From: Lentzea atacamensis
Lineage (GTDB): Bacteria; Actinomycetota; Actinomycetes; Mycobacteriales; Pseudonocardiaceae
Assembly: GCF_003269295.1 (NCBI RefSeq)
Contig: NZ_QLTT01000006.1
Location: 1 to 64,000, forward strand
Direction: 5' to 3'
DNA length: 64,000 bases
This document shows, piece by piece, positions 16,282-24,640 of the stretch. Numbering within the stretch: the first letter of the stretch is position 1; each line of letters begins with the position of its first letter. The position numbers and the translations under genes are program-made. Below the pieces are notes generated by a model. That model was not told the DNA's origin. It saw only the letters and a list, made by a program, of their open reading frames with translations, and made no database searches.

Positions 16282-16605
16282 TCACTCCACCTGCACGGCA
16301 AGCCCGCGGACGGCGAGCACCGTCGACTCAGGGCTCTCCGGCAGCACGAACTCGGCGTCGACCGGCTGGCCGTCCCAGCGCAGCGGTTCGCGTGCGGCCA
16401 AGCGGATCTCACCGCCCGGCTGGGTGACGGTCGCGGCGTCCTGCTCCAGCACGACGGTCCCGCCGTCCTCGGCTCCACCGGCGTCCGGCAGCTCGGCGAC
16501 CAACCGGATGGCGGCGCCGTCGCACTCCCCGGTGAAGTCCAGGAGCATCGTCTTGGACCGCAGCGTCACTTCGGCGCCGTCAGCGCGGCAGCGAGTTCGG
16601 GTCAT
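16282..16605 (-). CDS. Hypothetical protein with SigB-type promoter
   Basis: Protein of 107 residues, soluble and acidic, alternating strand-forming segments (TVVLEQDAATVTQPGGEIRL), so probably a small beta-rich fold. I do not recognise a family. ATG 16605 is supported by a SigB-type promoter with its -10 element 9 bases upstream. It converges on DUF2231 with no space for a terminator. Confidence 0.65.
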   Translation of the reverse strand: MTRTRCRADGAEVTLRSKTMLLDFTGECDGAAIRLVAELPDAGGAEDGGTVVLEQDAATVTQPGGEIRLAAREPLRWDGQPVDAEFVLPESPESTVLAVRGLAVQVE

Positions 16606-16614
16606 ACGCCAGCC

Positions 16615-16640
16615 GTACCCGCCTGCGTCAGGATCTAACC
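16615..16640 (-). promoter_or_regulatory. SigB-type promoter of 16282-16605 gene
   Basis: Minus strand: GGTT, 16 bases, GGGTAC. The distance to the ATG fits a leaderless or near-leaderless mRNA. Confidence 0.65.
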
Positions 16641-16712
16641 TCCGTCACCCGCCCGGTTGTCCACGGCAGAGCTCAGCGTCGCGGCCACCTCGTCGAGGTC
16701 GCGGTCCGTGAT

Positions 16713-16850
16713 CTACCGTCCGCCGAGGCGTTCGAGCAGCTCGTCTCGCGTGACCACGGGGAGGGCGCCGGACAACGGCTCCTCGCGGTCCGCCACCACG
16801 TAGCTGCCCTCCACCAGCACCAGCGTCGCGTTCGGCCGGTCCGACCGGAG
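16713..16850 (-). pseudogene. C-terminal fragment of unknown protein
   Basis: About 45 codons reading NATLVLVEGSYVVAD, then GALPVVTRDELLERLGGR and a stop. It looks like the end of a folded alpha/beta domain (strand, strand, amphipathic helix), with no intact N-terminus upstream. I cannot name the family. It abuts the DUF3040-like fragment on the other strand, so this spot is a junction of broken genes. Confidence 0.4.
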
Positions 16851-16858
16851 GAGTCTTG

Positions 16859-17014
16859 CGGGGATCGCTGGGCGCGGTCCGACGCCTCCTCCTCGGTGGC
16901 GCCAACGGCGCACCGCTGCTCGGAGCGCTGTGCATCGTGATCGGCTCGGTTGCCACCGCGTTCCTGTTCATCTTCATAGGCGTGATCGGTGCGTGCCTGC
17001 ACACCACGTGCCGA
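16859..17014 (+). pseudogene. DUF3040-like membrane fragment
   Basis: Codes for two membrane helices, GALCIVIGSVATAFLFIFIG and the ending GACLHTTC. This matches the C-terminal half of the intact DUF3040-like protein at 10064-10321 (ATCVVIG, VGACLHTT). The N-terminal cytoplasmic part of that family is missing. The frame runs on without a stop into unrelated sequence. Read as a truncated paralogue. Confidence 0.6.
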
Positions 17015-17219
17015 GGCCCGGTCACGACCGGTTTGAAGCGGAAGGACGGTCGGAACCAAGGTGCCGAAGAAGACCAACGATCTCGGTCTCGCAGGACGGC
17101 CACATTCTGGCACCCTCTGGCGGCCGGACTCTCCCGACGAGGTCGCGGCGCTGGAAAACCACTCGGCAAGCCCGGATGACCACTCCAGACGCGTCCACTT
17201 CGCACGGACTCTGTCGGTG
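17015..17219. other. No recognisable gene
   Basis: All frames here give low-complexity or basic translations without a recognisable domain, start site or ribosome site. It lies between two gene remnants and is probably debris. Confidence 0.4.
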
Positions 17220-17685
17220 TCATCCGGCAGTGCGGCAGACGAAACCGTCTCGGGGTTGGATGTCCACGACGAAGAAACTGTCGAATCCTTCCTCGACGCG
17301 CGGCTCCTCCAATCGTGCGAGTGTGGCGAACAACGCCACCTCTGGAACGCGTGCCCGGCCCGTCCGCGCGCATTGCGCGCAAGCAACACCGGCAGGCCCG
17401 GCGGGAACCACTATCCGGTCACCTGAGCCCCGAAGTCCTTGGCCGCCGCGATGATCCGCTGCCGTTCCACCGCGGAGGCGTTGGTGTTGTCGACCACGAC
17501 TGAGGCACCGCGGGTGAGAGCGGCCACGAGAAGGGCGTGCTGACGGGTCTACTTGCGGCCCCGTTGCGCATCAGGTCCTTGCTGATGTGCACGTGAGTGA
17601 CAGCGAAGCGCTGCCGGAAGAACATGCTCTTCCCGGACGCCTGCAGTCCGACCAGCACGACCACCTCCGGCCGATCACCATTCAT
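17220..17685 (-). pseudogene. P-loop kinase of polynucleotide-kinase type, frameshifted
   Basis: Starts MNGDRPEVVVLVGLQASGKS (Walker A, with the nucleic-acid or small-molecule kinase pattern of AAA_33 proteins) and THVHISKDLMRN. The frame then changes near 17535-17550 (continuing LLVAALTRGASVVVDNTNAS in another frame) and again near 17412-17430 (TGRARVPEVALFATLARLEE, then EEGFDSFFVV). Together the pieces make a nearly complete ~150-residue kinase of the family that phosphorylates DNA/RNA ends or related substrates. Two frame changes and an in-frame stop indicate an inactive gene. Confidence 0.7.
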
Positions 17686-17808
17686 GACGTCGGCGGGGAC
17701 CTACTCATGTTTCACCGTCGGGCAGCGACGAGTCGTTCTCGCCGAGGCCATCTTCCTGTTCGGTGGCACCAGCCGCGAAACGCACCTCGGAGCGGCTCGT
17801 CCGGGCTC

Positions 17809-18027
17809 TCAGCGACGCTCGGGTTCCTGCACGTTGACGATGTTGGCGGTGTCCAGAACCGATATGGTGCGGTCTGACCGCAGGACCGGCACCCACGTGT
17901 GTGAGGTCTGCGGGTCGACCACGTGCGCTCCGATCACCACGCCGCGTACGTAGACGGACGGGTGCATCACATCGGGGTTGAGGTAGGTGACGACCGCACC
18001 GCGGCCTGGGCAAGGCTTGGTTGCCAT
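17809..18027 (-). CDS. Small conserved protein, unknown
   Basis: Protein of 72 residues starting MATKPCPGRGAVVTYLNPDV, with mostly beta-forming segments (VYVRGVVIGAHVVDP) and an acidic end. GGAG lies 6 bases before ATG 18027. A SigB-type promoter lies about 90 bases upstream. No family recognised; the compact size suggests a small barrel. A longer reading frame extends upstream but its composition does not look coding. Confidence 0.6.
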   Translation of the reverse strand: MATKPCPGRGAVVTYLNPDVMHPSVYVRGVVIGAHVVDPQTSHTWVPVLRSDRTISVLDTANIVNVQEPERR

Positions 18028-18116
18028 GGCGACTCCAGTGGGTTCGCTGCTCGCCTCGGTCGGCGCCGCGATCGAGACGGTCCGGGGTGTCGCCGACTGC
18101 TTGACGTTCCGGTCGG

Positions 18117-18141
18117 ATACCCGAGGCAGACCGACGAAACC
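18117..18141 (-). promoter_or_regulatory. SigB-type promoter of 17809-18027 gene
   Basis: Minus strand: GGTTT, then GGGTAT after 14 bases (15 if the -35 is read as GGTT). Predicts a leader of about 80 bases. Confidence 0.6.
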
Positions 18142-18403
18142 TCCTTCCTGCCTGCGGTGGCGCCCACAACGGGAGTTTGCGAGTCCTCCGTCTTTCACAC
18201 GAGTTTGTCCGTGCTCCGCGGTGGTATTCCAGCGTTCCTTCCGGCGAGCTCGGACACGGCAGCCGGAAGAACTTCTGGTCGGTCAAACAGCGTGCCGACA
18301 CCGCTACGTGATCGTTCCGCCATGAGTTGGTGCCGTCATCATGGCTGTGCCGGCGGTGTGAACGGATCGCGTGCGGATCACCGCAGAGCGCTGAAGGAAC
18401 GTC
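18142..18403. other. Intergenic region between divergent genes
   Basis: No gene supported. On the plus strand GTTT, 15 bases, TGGTAT (18203-18227) is one mismatch from the SigB consensus and could serve the ligase gene at 18404, with a leader of about 170 bases. Confidence 0.35.
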
Positions 18404-19549
18404 ATGATCCATACCGATCGCCCGCTCGCCCGGGGCGTCGAACTGCCGACCCTGGGTGTCGAGGAAGAGTTCCTGATCGTCGATCCGGCCACCGGCCTCC
18501 CCCTCCCCGTGGCGAGGGAGGTGATCACCGTGGCGAACGGCTTCGGCACCGAGCTCCAGCAGGAGATCACTCGCGTGCAAGTGGAGAGCGCCACGCCGGC
18601 GTGCCGGGGAATGCGGGAAGTGCGGGGACACTTGCTGGCAGCGCGGTCCGTCGCCACCGCTGCCGCATTGCGGGCCGGCGGGCAGCTGGTGGCGATGGGT
18701 GTCCCCTTGGCGGGGGCCACCGAGCAGCCGATCACCGACACCGATCGCTACCGGCGCATCGCCCGCGACTTCGGACTGCTGGCCGCCCAGCACGGGGTGT
18801 GCGGTTGCCACGTGCACGTCGCGGTGCCCGACCGGGAGACCGCGGTGCAGGTGTGCAACCACCTGCGCCCGTGGCTGCCGGTTCTGCTCGCGCTGACCGC
18901 CAACTCTCCGATCCACCACGGCGTGGACACCGGCTACGCCAGCTGGCGTTCGGTGCTGACCAGTCGCTGGCCCTGCTCCGGTGCCCCGCCCTACTTCACC
19001 TCCGCCGAGCACTACGACGCCGTGACGGACATGCTGGTCGGCAGCGGCGCCGTGCTGGACCGGGCGATGATCTACTGGGACGTGCGGCCCTCCGATCACC
19101 TGCCCACCGTGGAGGTCCGGGTGTGCGATGTGCCGGCCACGGTCGACGAGACCGTTCTGCTGGCAGTCCTGGTGCGAGCATTGGTCGTCACCGCCGTCCG
19201 TGCCGTCGAACGGGGAGAGCCGGCGCTTCCGGTGAGCGAGCAGGCAGTGCGCGCGGCCCGTTGGCGCGCCGCTCACGACGGCATCGTGGGCCAGGGCATC
19301 GACCTGTTCACCGGCCGTCGCACCCCCGCTGTCGAGCTGCTGCGCCGACTCGTTCGCGACGTCGGGCCCGTGCTGCGTCATACCGGGGAGCTGCGCGCCG
19401 TCAACGCGCTGCTGACCAAGGTCCTCCGGCTCGGCAACGGGGCCGTGCGGCAACGGCAGGCCTTCCAGCGGCGTGGGCGGCTGGAGGACGTGCTGGCCGT
19501 GCTGGACCGCGCCACCGGTCAGGACAGCCGGCCCGAAACCGCCGCATGA
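18404..19549 (+). CDS. YbdK-type carboxylate-amine ligase
   Basis: Protein of 381 residues, the normal length for a YbdK/GCS2 ligase: GVEEEFLIVDPATG near the N-terminus, CGCHVHVAVPDRE in the middle, IYWDVRPSDHLPTVEVRV towards the end of the core. It is a paralogue of residues 1-372 of the fusion protein at 4988-6415 but has no STAS extension. A free STAS gene follows 64 bases downstream on the same strand. AAGGAAC precedes the ATG by 3 bases. In the family, the enzyme joins a carboxylate to an amine at the cost of ATP; the natural substrate is unknown. Confidence 0.9.
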   Translation: MIHTDRPLARGVELPTLGVEEEFLIVDPATGLPLPVAREVITVANGFGTELQQEITRVQVESATPACRGMREVRGHLLAARSVATAAALRAGGQLVAMGVPLAGATEQPITDTDRYRRIARDFGLLAAQHGVCGCHVHVAVPDRETAVQVCNHLRPWLPVLLALTANSPIHHGVDTGYASWRSVLTSRWPCSGAPPYFTSAEHYDAVTDMLVGSGAVLDRAMIYWDVRPSDHLPTVEVRVCDVPATVDETVLLAVLVRALVVTAVRAVERGEPALPVSEQAVRAARWRAAHDGIVGQGIDLFTGRRTPAVELLRRLVRDVGPVLRHTGELRAVNALLTKVLRLGNGAVRQRQAFQRRGRLEDVLAVLDRATGQDSRPETAA

Positions 19550-19613
19550 GGTCACCTCGCGCCTGCGCGTGGTTGACGAACTGGCAAGACCCGTCGATGT
19601 CAGAGGAAGCAAC

Positions 19614-19994
19614 ATGGATCACCAGGCCAGCCACGACGCACCGGCTCGCGTGCACACCGCCACGACGCACAACGGGATCCCCGTGATGCGGGTGACCGGT
19701 GCACTCGACACGGCGTCGAACCAGCACGTCGCCACCCAGCTCGGCGCACTGCTCGACACCCGGCCGGTTGCGGTCGTGATGGATCTGCGTGGCGTCGGCT
19801 TCCTGGGATCGGCAGGTATCGCGATGCTCATCAACGCCCAGCATCACGCCGGCAGACTCCACGTGCCGTTCGCCGTTGTCGCGGACAACCACAGCGTGCT
19901 GCGACCGTTGCAGGTCAGCCAGGTGTACCACACGCTCGCCATGTGCTCGACCCTGGAGGAGGCCGTCACGGCGGTGCGACTGGCCTCCACCTGA
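19614..19994 (+). CDS. STAS-domain anti-sigma factor antagonist
   Basis: Protein of 126 residues, a single STAS domain with the signature FLGSAGIAML. Start ATG 19614 has AGAGGAAG 5 bases upstream. It follows the free-standing YbdK ligase in the same orientation, mirroring the fused ligase-STAS protein elsewhere in the window. As for other RsbV-like proteins, it should bind an anti-sigma kinase; the serine of the loop is the expected phosphorylation site. Confidence 0.85.
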   Translation: MDHQASHDAPARVHTATTHNGIPVMRVTGALDTASNQHVATQLGALLDTRPVAVVMDLRGVGFLGSAGIAMLINAQHHAGRLHVPFAVVADNHSVLRPLQVSQVYHTLAMCSTLEEAVTAVRLAST

Positions 19995-20005
19995 TCACCG
20001 CCGCT

Positions 20006-22153
20006 TCAGTCCACCCTCTGGAGCACGACGAGCGAGCGTGGGGGCAGGCTCAGCTGACTGGACGCGGCGACCGGCTTGTCGCCGTCGCCCACCTCACCGG
20101 TGCTCGTGTCGACCACGACCTTCCACTCAGGACCGTAGTCGGCCTCGGGCAGCGTCACGTCGATGTCCTCGTGATGGGCGTTGAACGCCATCAGGAACGA
20201 GTCGTCCACCACCCGCGCGCCGCGTGCGTCGAGGTCCGGGATGCCCTCGCCGTTGAGGAAGACGACGATGCACCTGCCGAAGTCGTCCTCCCAGTTCTGC
20301 TCGGTCATCTCCTCGCCCGAGGGGGTGAACCACGCGATGTCTCGCAGTTCGCCGCCCTTGCGGATCGGCCGGCCGGCGAAGAACCGCTTGCGCCGGAACA
20401 CCGGGTGCGCCTTGCGGAACGCCGTCAGCGCCGCGGTGAACTCCACCAGCTCGGCGTTCGTCTCCGCGAGGGACCAGTCGACCCAGGACACCTCGTTGTC
20501 CTGGCAGTACGCGTTGTTGTTGCCGTGCTGCGTGCGGCCGAACTCGTCGCCGTGCAGGATCATCGGCACACCCTGCGACAGCAACATGGTCGCCATCAGG
20601 TTGCGCCGCTGCCGTGCCCTCAGCTCCAGGACCTTCTCGTCGTCCGTCGGCCCCTCGACGCCGCAGTTCCACGACCGGTTGTGGCTCTCGCCGTCCTGGT
20701 TGTCCTCGCCGTTGGCCTCGTTGTGCTTCTCGTTGTACGACACCAGGTCGTTGAGCGTGAACCCGTCGTGCGCCGTCACGAAGTTGATCGACGCGTACGG
20801 CCGCCGCCCGTCGTTCTGATACAGATCACTGCTGCCGGTGATGCGCGAGGCGAACTCGCCCAGCGTCGCGGGCTCTCCGCGCCAGAAGTCGCGCACCGTG
20901 TCCCGGAACTTGCCGTTCCACTCCGTCCACAGCGGAGGGAAGTTGCCGACCTGGTAGCCGTCGGGACCGACGTCCCACGGCTCGGCGATCAGCTTGACCT
21001 GCGACACCACCGGATCCTGCTGCACGACCTCGAAGAACGTGGCCAGCCGGTCCACGTCGAAGAACTCGCGCGCCAGCGCGGCGGCGAGGTCGAACCGGAA
21101 CCCGTCGACGTGCATCTCGGTAACCCAGTACCGCAGCGAGTCCATGATCAGCTGCAGGGTGTGCGGCGTGCGCACGTTCAGCGTGTTCCCGGTTCCGGTG
21201 TGGTCGAGGTAGAACTTCGGTTCGTCCTCCACCAGCCGGTAGTACGCGGCGTTGTCGATACCGCGCATCGACAACGTCGGGCCGAGGTGGTTGCCCTCCG
21301 CGGTGTGGTTGTAGACCACGTCGAGGATGACCTCGATGCCTGCCTCGTGCAGAGCCCTGACCATGCCCTTGAACTCCTGCACCTGGTTGCCGGAGCCGGC
21401 CTGCGAGGCGTAGCCGTCGTGCGGGGCGAAGAACCCGATCGTGTTGTAACCCCAGTAGTTGGTCAGCCCTTTCTCGATCAGCGTGTGGTCGCTGATGAAC
21501 TGGTGCACCGGCATCAGCTCGATCGCCGTGACACCCAGCCGGGTCAGGTGCTCGATCATCGCCGGATGTGCCAGGCCCGTGTACGTGCCGCGCAACCTCG
21601 GCGGGATGTCGGGGTGGCCGATGGTGAGACCGCGGACATGAGCTTCGTACAGAACACTTCGGTGATACGGCGTCTTCGGTGGCCTGTCGTCGCCCCAGTC
21701 GAAGAACGGGTTCACCACGACGGCCTTCGGCACGTGCGCCGCCGAGTCCGCGTCGTTGCGCTCATCAGGAGCACCGAACCGATATCCGAACAGCGACTCG
21801 TCCCAGGACACGCCGCTGCTGATCGCCTTCGCGTAGGGGTCGATCAACAGCTTGTTCGCGTTGCAACGCAGACCCAGCTCAGGGTCGTGCGGGCCGTGCA
21901 CGCGGTAGCCGTACCGCTGCCCCGGCCCGACACCGTGCAGGTAGCCGTGGTGGACGAAACCGCTCACCTCCGGAAGCGGCACGCGGGTCTCGGTACCGTC
22001 CTCGTCGAACAGGCACAGCTCGACGCGGTCCGCGACCTCCGAGAACAGCGCGAAGTTGGTGCCGACACCGTCGTAGGTGGCACCGAGCGGATAGGACGCT
22101 CCCGGCCACGCTCGCACACCCGCGCTCCGGCCGAAATCGATCGATGTCTTCAT
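20006..22153 (-). CDS. glgX: Glycogen debranching enzyme GlgX
   Basis: Protein of 715 residues of the GH13 isoamylase-type debranching group: an N-terminal CBM48 domain (about 15-110), then the TIM barrel with nucleophile Asp in HVDGFRFDLA, acid/base Glu in LIAEPWDVG and the third acid in FVTAHDGFT. It hydrolyses alpha-1,6 branch points of phosphorylase-trimmed glycogen. Start ATG 22153 has GGGAGGT just upstream. A SigB-like promoter (GGTT, 15 bases, GGGCAT) is divergent from that of the DUF5709 gene, tying glycogen use to stress. No tre or other glg gene is adjacent. Confidence 0.93.
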   Translation of the reverse strand: MKTSIDFGRSAGVRAWPGASYPLGATYDGVGTNFALFSEVADRVELCLFDEDGTETRVPLPEVSGFVHHGYLHGVGPGQRYGYRVHGPHDPELGLRCNANKLLIDPYAKAISSGVSWDESLFGYRFGAPDERNDADSAAHVPKAVVVNPFFDWGDDRPPKTPYHRSVLYEAHVRGLTIGHPDIPPRLRGTYTGLAHPAMIEHLTRLGVTAIELMPVHQFISDHTLIEKGLTNYWGYNTIGFFAPHDGYASQAGSGNQVQEFKGMVRALHEAGIEVILDVVYNHTAEGNHLGPTLSMRGIDNAAYYRLVEDEPKFYLDHTGTGNTLNVRTPHTLQLIMDSLRYWVTEMHVDGFRFDLAAALAREFFDVDRLATFFEVVQQDPVVSQVKLIAEPWDVGPDGYQVGNFPPLWTEWNGKFRDTVRDFWRGEPATLGEFASRITGSSDLYQNDGRRPYASINFVTAHDGFTLNDLVSYNEKHNEANGEDNQDGESHNRSWNCGVEGPTDDEKVLELRARQRRNLMATMLLSQGVPMILHGDEFGRTQHGNNNAYCQDNEVSWVDWSLAETNAELVEFTAALTAFRKAHPVFRRKRFFAGRPIRKGGELRDIAWFTPSGEEMTEQNWEDDFGRCIVVFLNGEGIPDLDARGARVVDDSFLMAFNAHHEDIDVTLPEADYGPEWKVVVDTSTGEVGDGDKPVAASSQLSLPPRSLVVLQRVD

Positions 22154-22186
22154 CGCGCCTACCTCCCGCTCGTGGCTGCCGCAGGT

Positions 22187-22211
22187 ATGCCCGCAAGTCG
22201 CGGGCTCAACC
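22187..22211 (-). promoter_or_regulatory. SigB-like promoter of glgX
   Basis: Minus strand: GGTT, 15 bases, GGGCAT, one mismatch from GGGTAT. Back-to-back with the promoter at 22226-22250; the leader would be about 27 bases. Confidence 0.5.
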
Positions 22212-22225
22212 GGAGAAGCGGAATC

Positions 22226-22250
22226 GGTTGATCGGACGGCCATCGGGTAC
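22226..22250 (+). promoter_or_regulatory. SigB-type promoter of DUF5709 gene
   Basis: GGTT, 15 bases, GGGTAC; the -10 element ends 9 bases before the ATG at 22260, implying a leaderless mRNA. Confidence 0.65.
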
Positions 22251-22259
22251 ACGCCGGTC

Positions 22260-22652
22260 ATGGCGACACATGACATGACTCCGGGCGACGACCAGGCGTC
22301 CTACACACCGCCGCACGACACCGGCTCACCCGACGCCGTCGAGACCGACCCCGCCGCGCTCAACAGCGCCGAGGACCTCGACGAGGATCGGATCCGGCTC
22401 GACCCGCTCGAAGCAGGTATGGACCCGCCGGAGCGCTGGACCGGCGTCGACAAGTACGGCATGACGCCCTACGAGGAAGCTCACCCGCGTCCGCTGGCCG
22501 ACCGGCTCGCCGAGGAACAGCCCGACGTGCCGGTCGCCGCAGGAGATCTGGACGAGGAAGTGCTGTCCGAAGCCACCGGCCGCGGACAGCTCGCGGACGA
22601 ACCCGGCGGCTCGGTCGCGAGCGCGACACGCACTCCCGACGACCCGATCTGA
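22260..22652 (+). CDS. DUF5709 acidic protein
   Basis: Protein of 130 residues, strongly acidic and probably unstructured, with the conserved core LDPLEAGMDPPERWTGVDKY followed by GMTPYEE and RPLADRLAEEQPD. This matches DUF5709, a family of unknown function restricted to actinobacteria and common near stress genes. No ribosome site is visible, which agrees with the leaderless promoter at 22226-22250. Confidence 0.8.
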   Translation: MATHDMTPGDDQASYTPPHDTGSPDAVETDPAALNSAEDLDEDRIRLDPLEAGMDPPERWTGVDKYGMTPYEEAHPRPLADRLAEEQPDVPVAAGDLDEEVLSEATGRGQLADEPGGSVASATRTPDDPI

Positions 22653-22730
22653 CGGTCGGCCCAGCTGCGCGGTGGACGCAGTCGTGCCCGGCCGATCGCG
22701 GCGACCGGCCGCGCTCGACCTGTGGACGGA

Positions 22731-23264
22731 TCAACGGCTCCCAGCAGCGTCACGCGAGATCGGGCCGACATGGGCGTGACGACCCGGTCGCTTCGCCGCG
22801 TGCCGCTGCCCAGGACTCGGTCCCCGGCGAGCCGCCAACGCGTCGGCCACGGCCCCCGTGACGAATCCGTAGACCGCCTTGTGCAGCACGTCGACCATCA
22901 ATTCCTTGCGGGGCCAGGTCTGTGGCGGCGCGCCGACACCGGTGGCGTTCTCCAGAATCTGGTCATTGCTCAACCGCACCACGGTGAACATGGCGGAGGC
23001 GACCGGTCCCCGCATCCCCGCGTTCGCCATCAGCGATCGAACCACCCCGGCCAACGCGCCCTGACCGAAATGCATGGCGAGATTCACCGGCCGCGGCTGC
23101 TCCCCCGGTCGCTCCGGCATCCCGGTCAACCGCTGCAGAACCCGAGCGGGCACGTGGGAATCCGGGCGCCTGGTCAGCCGCTGCTCGAGCTTCTCGCCCA
23201 CCGTCATCACGGCCGCTCCGAGCGTCCCCGCGATCAACCCCTGCCACAACGCGCGTTTCACCAT
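22731..23264 (-). CDS. Small membrane protein with glycine-rich helices
   Basis: Protein of 177 residues: ALWQGLIAGTLGAAVMT near the N-terminus, then FGQGALAGVVRSLMA, ASAMFTVVRL and AVYGFVTGAVADAL, so about four helices, and a basic tail. Similar proteins are common in actinobacteria but I know no named function. Start ATG 23264 fits a SigB-type promoter with its -10 element ending 9 bases upstream; no ribosome site is visible. Confidence 0.65.
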   Translation of the reverse strand: MVKRALWQGLIAGTLGAAVMTVGEKLEQRLTRRPDSHVPARVLQRLTGMPERPGEQPRPVNLAMHFGQGALAGVVRSLMANAGMRGPVASAMFTVVRLSNDQILENATGVGAPPQTWPRKELMVDVLHKAVYGFVTGAVADALAARRGPSPGQRHAAKRPGRHAHVGPISRDAAGSR

Positions 23265-23273
23265 GACCGCCGA

Positions 23274-23298
23274 ATACCCGGCCACCCTTCCCCCAACC
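23274..23298 (-). promoter_or_regulatory. SigB-type promoter of 22731-23264 gene
   Basis: Minus strand: GGTT, 15 bases, GGGTAT, at leaderless distance from ATG 23264. Confidence 0.65.
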
Positions 23299-23409
23299 TC
23301 GCCGTCAGCCTCTCGGATCGAGTTTCCTGGACCGGCGGAAGGACGAACATTGTTGTCCCGGATGGTCGTCCCCGCCGAGGTAGCGCACGATGAACCGGCA
23401 GCTGGCGCG

Positions 23410-23865
23410 ATGACCGAACCCGCCAGGCGAACGTCGCCCACAGCCGAGGACGTGACGCCGATCCACTCTTCCAGCCGACTCGGTGATAGCCCCAGGCCCC
23501 GATCGCTCGACCTCGACGAGGTGCAGGACGTGGCGGCGGCGCGCCGCTGGACGAGCGCCGTCCTGTCCGGTGTCACCGACGACGAGCTCGACGACATCCT
23601 GCTCGTGGTCGATGAGCTCGTGAGCAACGCCTTCGACCACGGGCTCAGTCCCCGCCTGATGCGACTGCACAGGTCGGAGGAGCCGTGCCTGGTCCGCGTC
23701 GAGGTCTGCCACGCCTCGACGCAGGTGCCGGTTCTCGGCAGATCACGGCTGGGAGGGCACCAAGGCCGTGGAATGCTCATCGTCAACCGGCTGGCCAAGG
23801 ACTGGGGCGTCACTCTCGTCCCGCACGGCAAGACGGTCTGCGCCGAAGTCGAGTGCGAGCCCTAG
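23410..23865 (+). CDS. HATPase anti-sigma regulatory factor (RsbW-like)
   Basis: Protein of about 151 residues with a HATPase_c domain of the anti-sigma type: N-box VVDELVSNAFDHG, and the second glycine box HQGRGMLIVNRLAKDWG, both intact in contrast to the protein at 99-722. The end TVCAEVECEP completes the domain. Start uncertain: ATG 23410 is used here; ATG 23362 is in frame too and neither has a good ribosome site. It is a candidate kinase partner for the STAS proteins in this window; this pairing is inference. Confidence 0.8.
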   Translation: MTEPARRTSPTAEDVTPIHSSSRLGDSPRPRSLDLDEVQDVAAARRWTSAVLSGVTDDELDDILLVVDELVSNAFDHGLSPRLMRLHRSEEPCLVRVEVCHASTQVPVLGRSRLGGHQGRGMLIVNRLAKDWGVTLVPHGKTVCAEVECEP

Positions 23866-24062
23866 TTCGGCGGCTGGCACAACACCTCGCCTCCACCGTC
23901 GGCACTTCTCGCCTTCAAGCGGGCCGCGCTACTGCGCGACGTGACCTGCTCAACGCCCTTCGGGCGGCGTGATCGGCCGTTGCTCACACACACTCGCCCG
24001 GCAGCTCCTCGTCACCGGCGGCCTTGTGCCGGCGCCCGGAGTGCGGATGGCCGCTGCTCCCA

Positions 24063-24197
24063 TCACCCCGTGTGGGCACCGAGTCGTCGTGCGCGCTGCC
24101 GATCGTCGGGCTGCCGGGGTGCCGGCCAGCGTCCCCACCAGGCGGCGTGAGCATCATCGTGTCCGGTCTCTGGCTTGTCGTTCTCGAGGCTCATCAT
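24063..24197 (-). CDS. Short open frame, unknown
   Basis: A 44-codon frame, MMSLENDKPETGHDDAHAAW then WGRWPAP and a basic end. AAAGGA lies 6 bases before the start codons, a good ribosome site, so translation is plausible. It follows the truncated small membrane gene (24207-24404) by 9 bases on the same strand. It may be a genuine small protein or the start of a lost gene. Confidence 0.35.
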   Translation of the reverse strand: MMSLENDKPETGHDDAHAAWWGRWPAPRQPDDRQRARRLGAHTG

Positions 24198-24206
24198 CAC
24201 GTCCTT

Positions 24207-24404
24207 TCACCGATGACCGTCATCCGGCGCCGGTGTCTCGAGCCCCGCCGAACCGGAAGCACGCGACCACACCAACAGCCACGCGGCCTCCATCGCGGCG
24301 TCAAGCAGATAGGTCTCGGGAATGCGGTTCTTCGGCACGTAGACGAGATCGATGGCCAGCAGCGTGGCCGCGGTGACCACCCCGAGCCCGCGACGAGCGA
24401 CCAC
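24207..24404 (-). pseudogene. Half-copy of the 6545-6901 membrane protein
   Basis: The 50 or so codons carrying VTAATLLAIDLVYVPKNRIP and TYLLDAAMEAAW are nearly identical in protein sequence to the C-terminal half of the 118-residue protein at 6545-6901. Nothing resembling its N-terminal half is found upstream in any frame. The C-terminal tail differs. A truncated paralogue left by duplication or recombination. Confidence 0.65.
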
Positions 24405-24640
24405 GTTGGCCCATCGACCGACGACGACAAGTCCTCATCCCGGCAGGAGCACAAGCGCACTTCAACCTCCACGCGGGCGACCGCCTACTTCTCATCGCCC
24501 TCCCCAAACCCGCAGTGTTGCTGGCGCAACCAACCGCAGTGGTCACGTCCATCCTGAGAGCGGACTACGCCGACTCCGGAAAACTTGCATGAGCATTACG
24601 AGAACGACAAGGCAGAGGGTAGACATCGCGGTCTTCGAAG

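Noticed and set aside
19943..22231. A 762-codon plus-strand frame across glgX
   Set aside because: It is the shadow of glgX, which carries all GH13 catalytic motifs on the minus strand.
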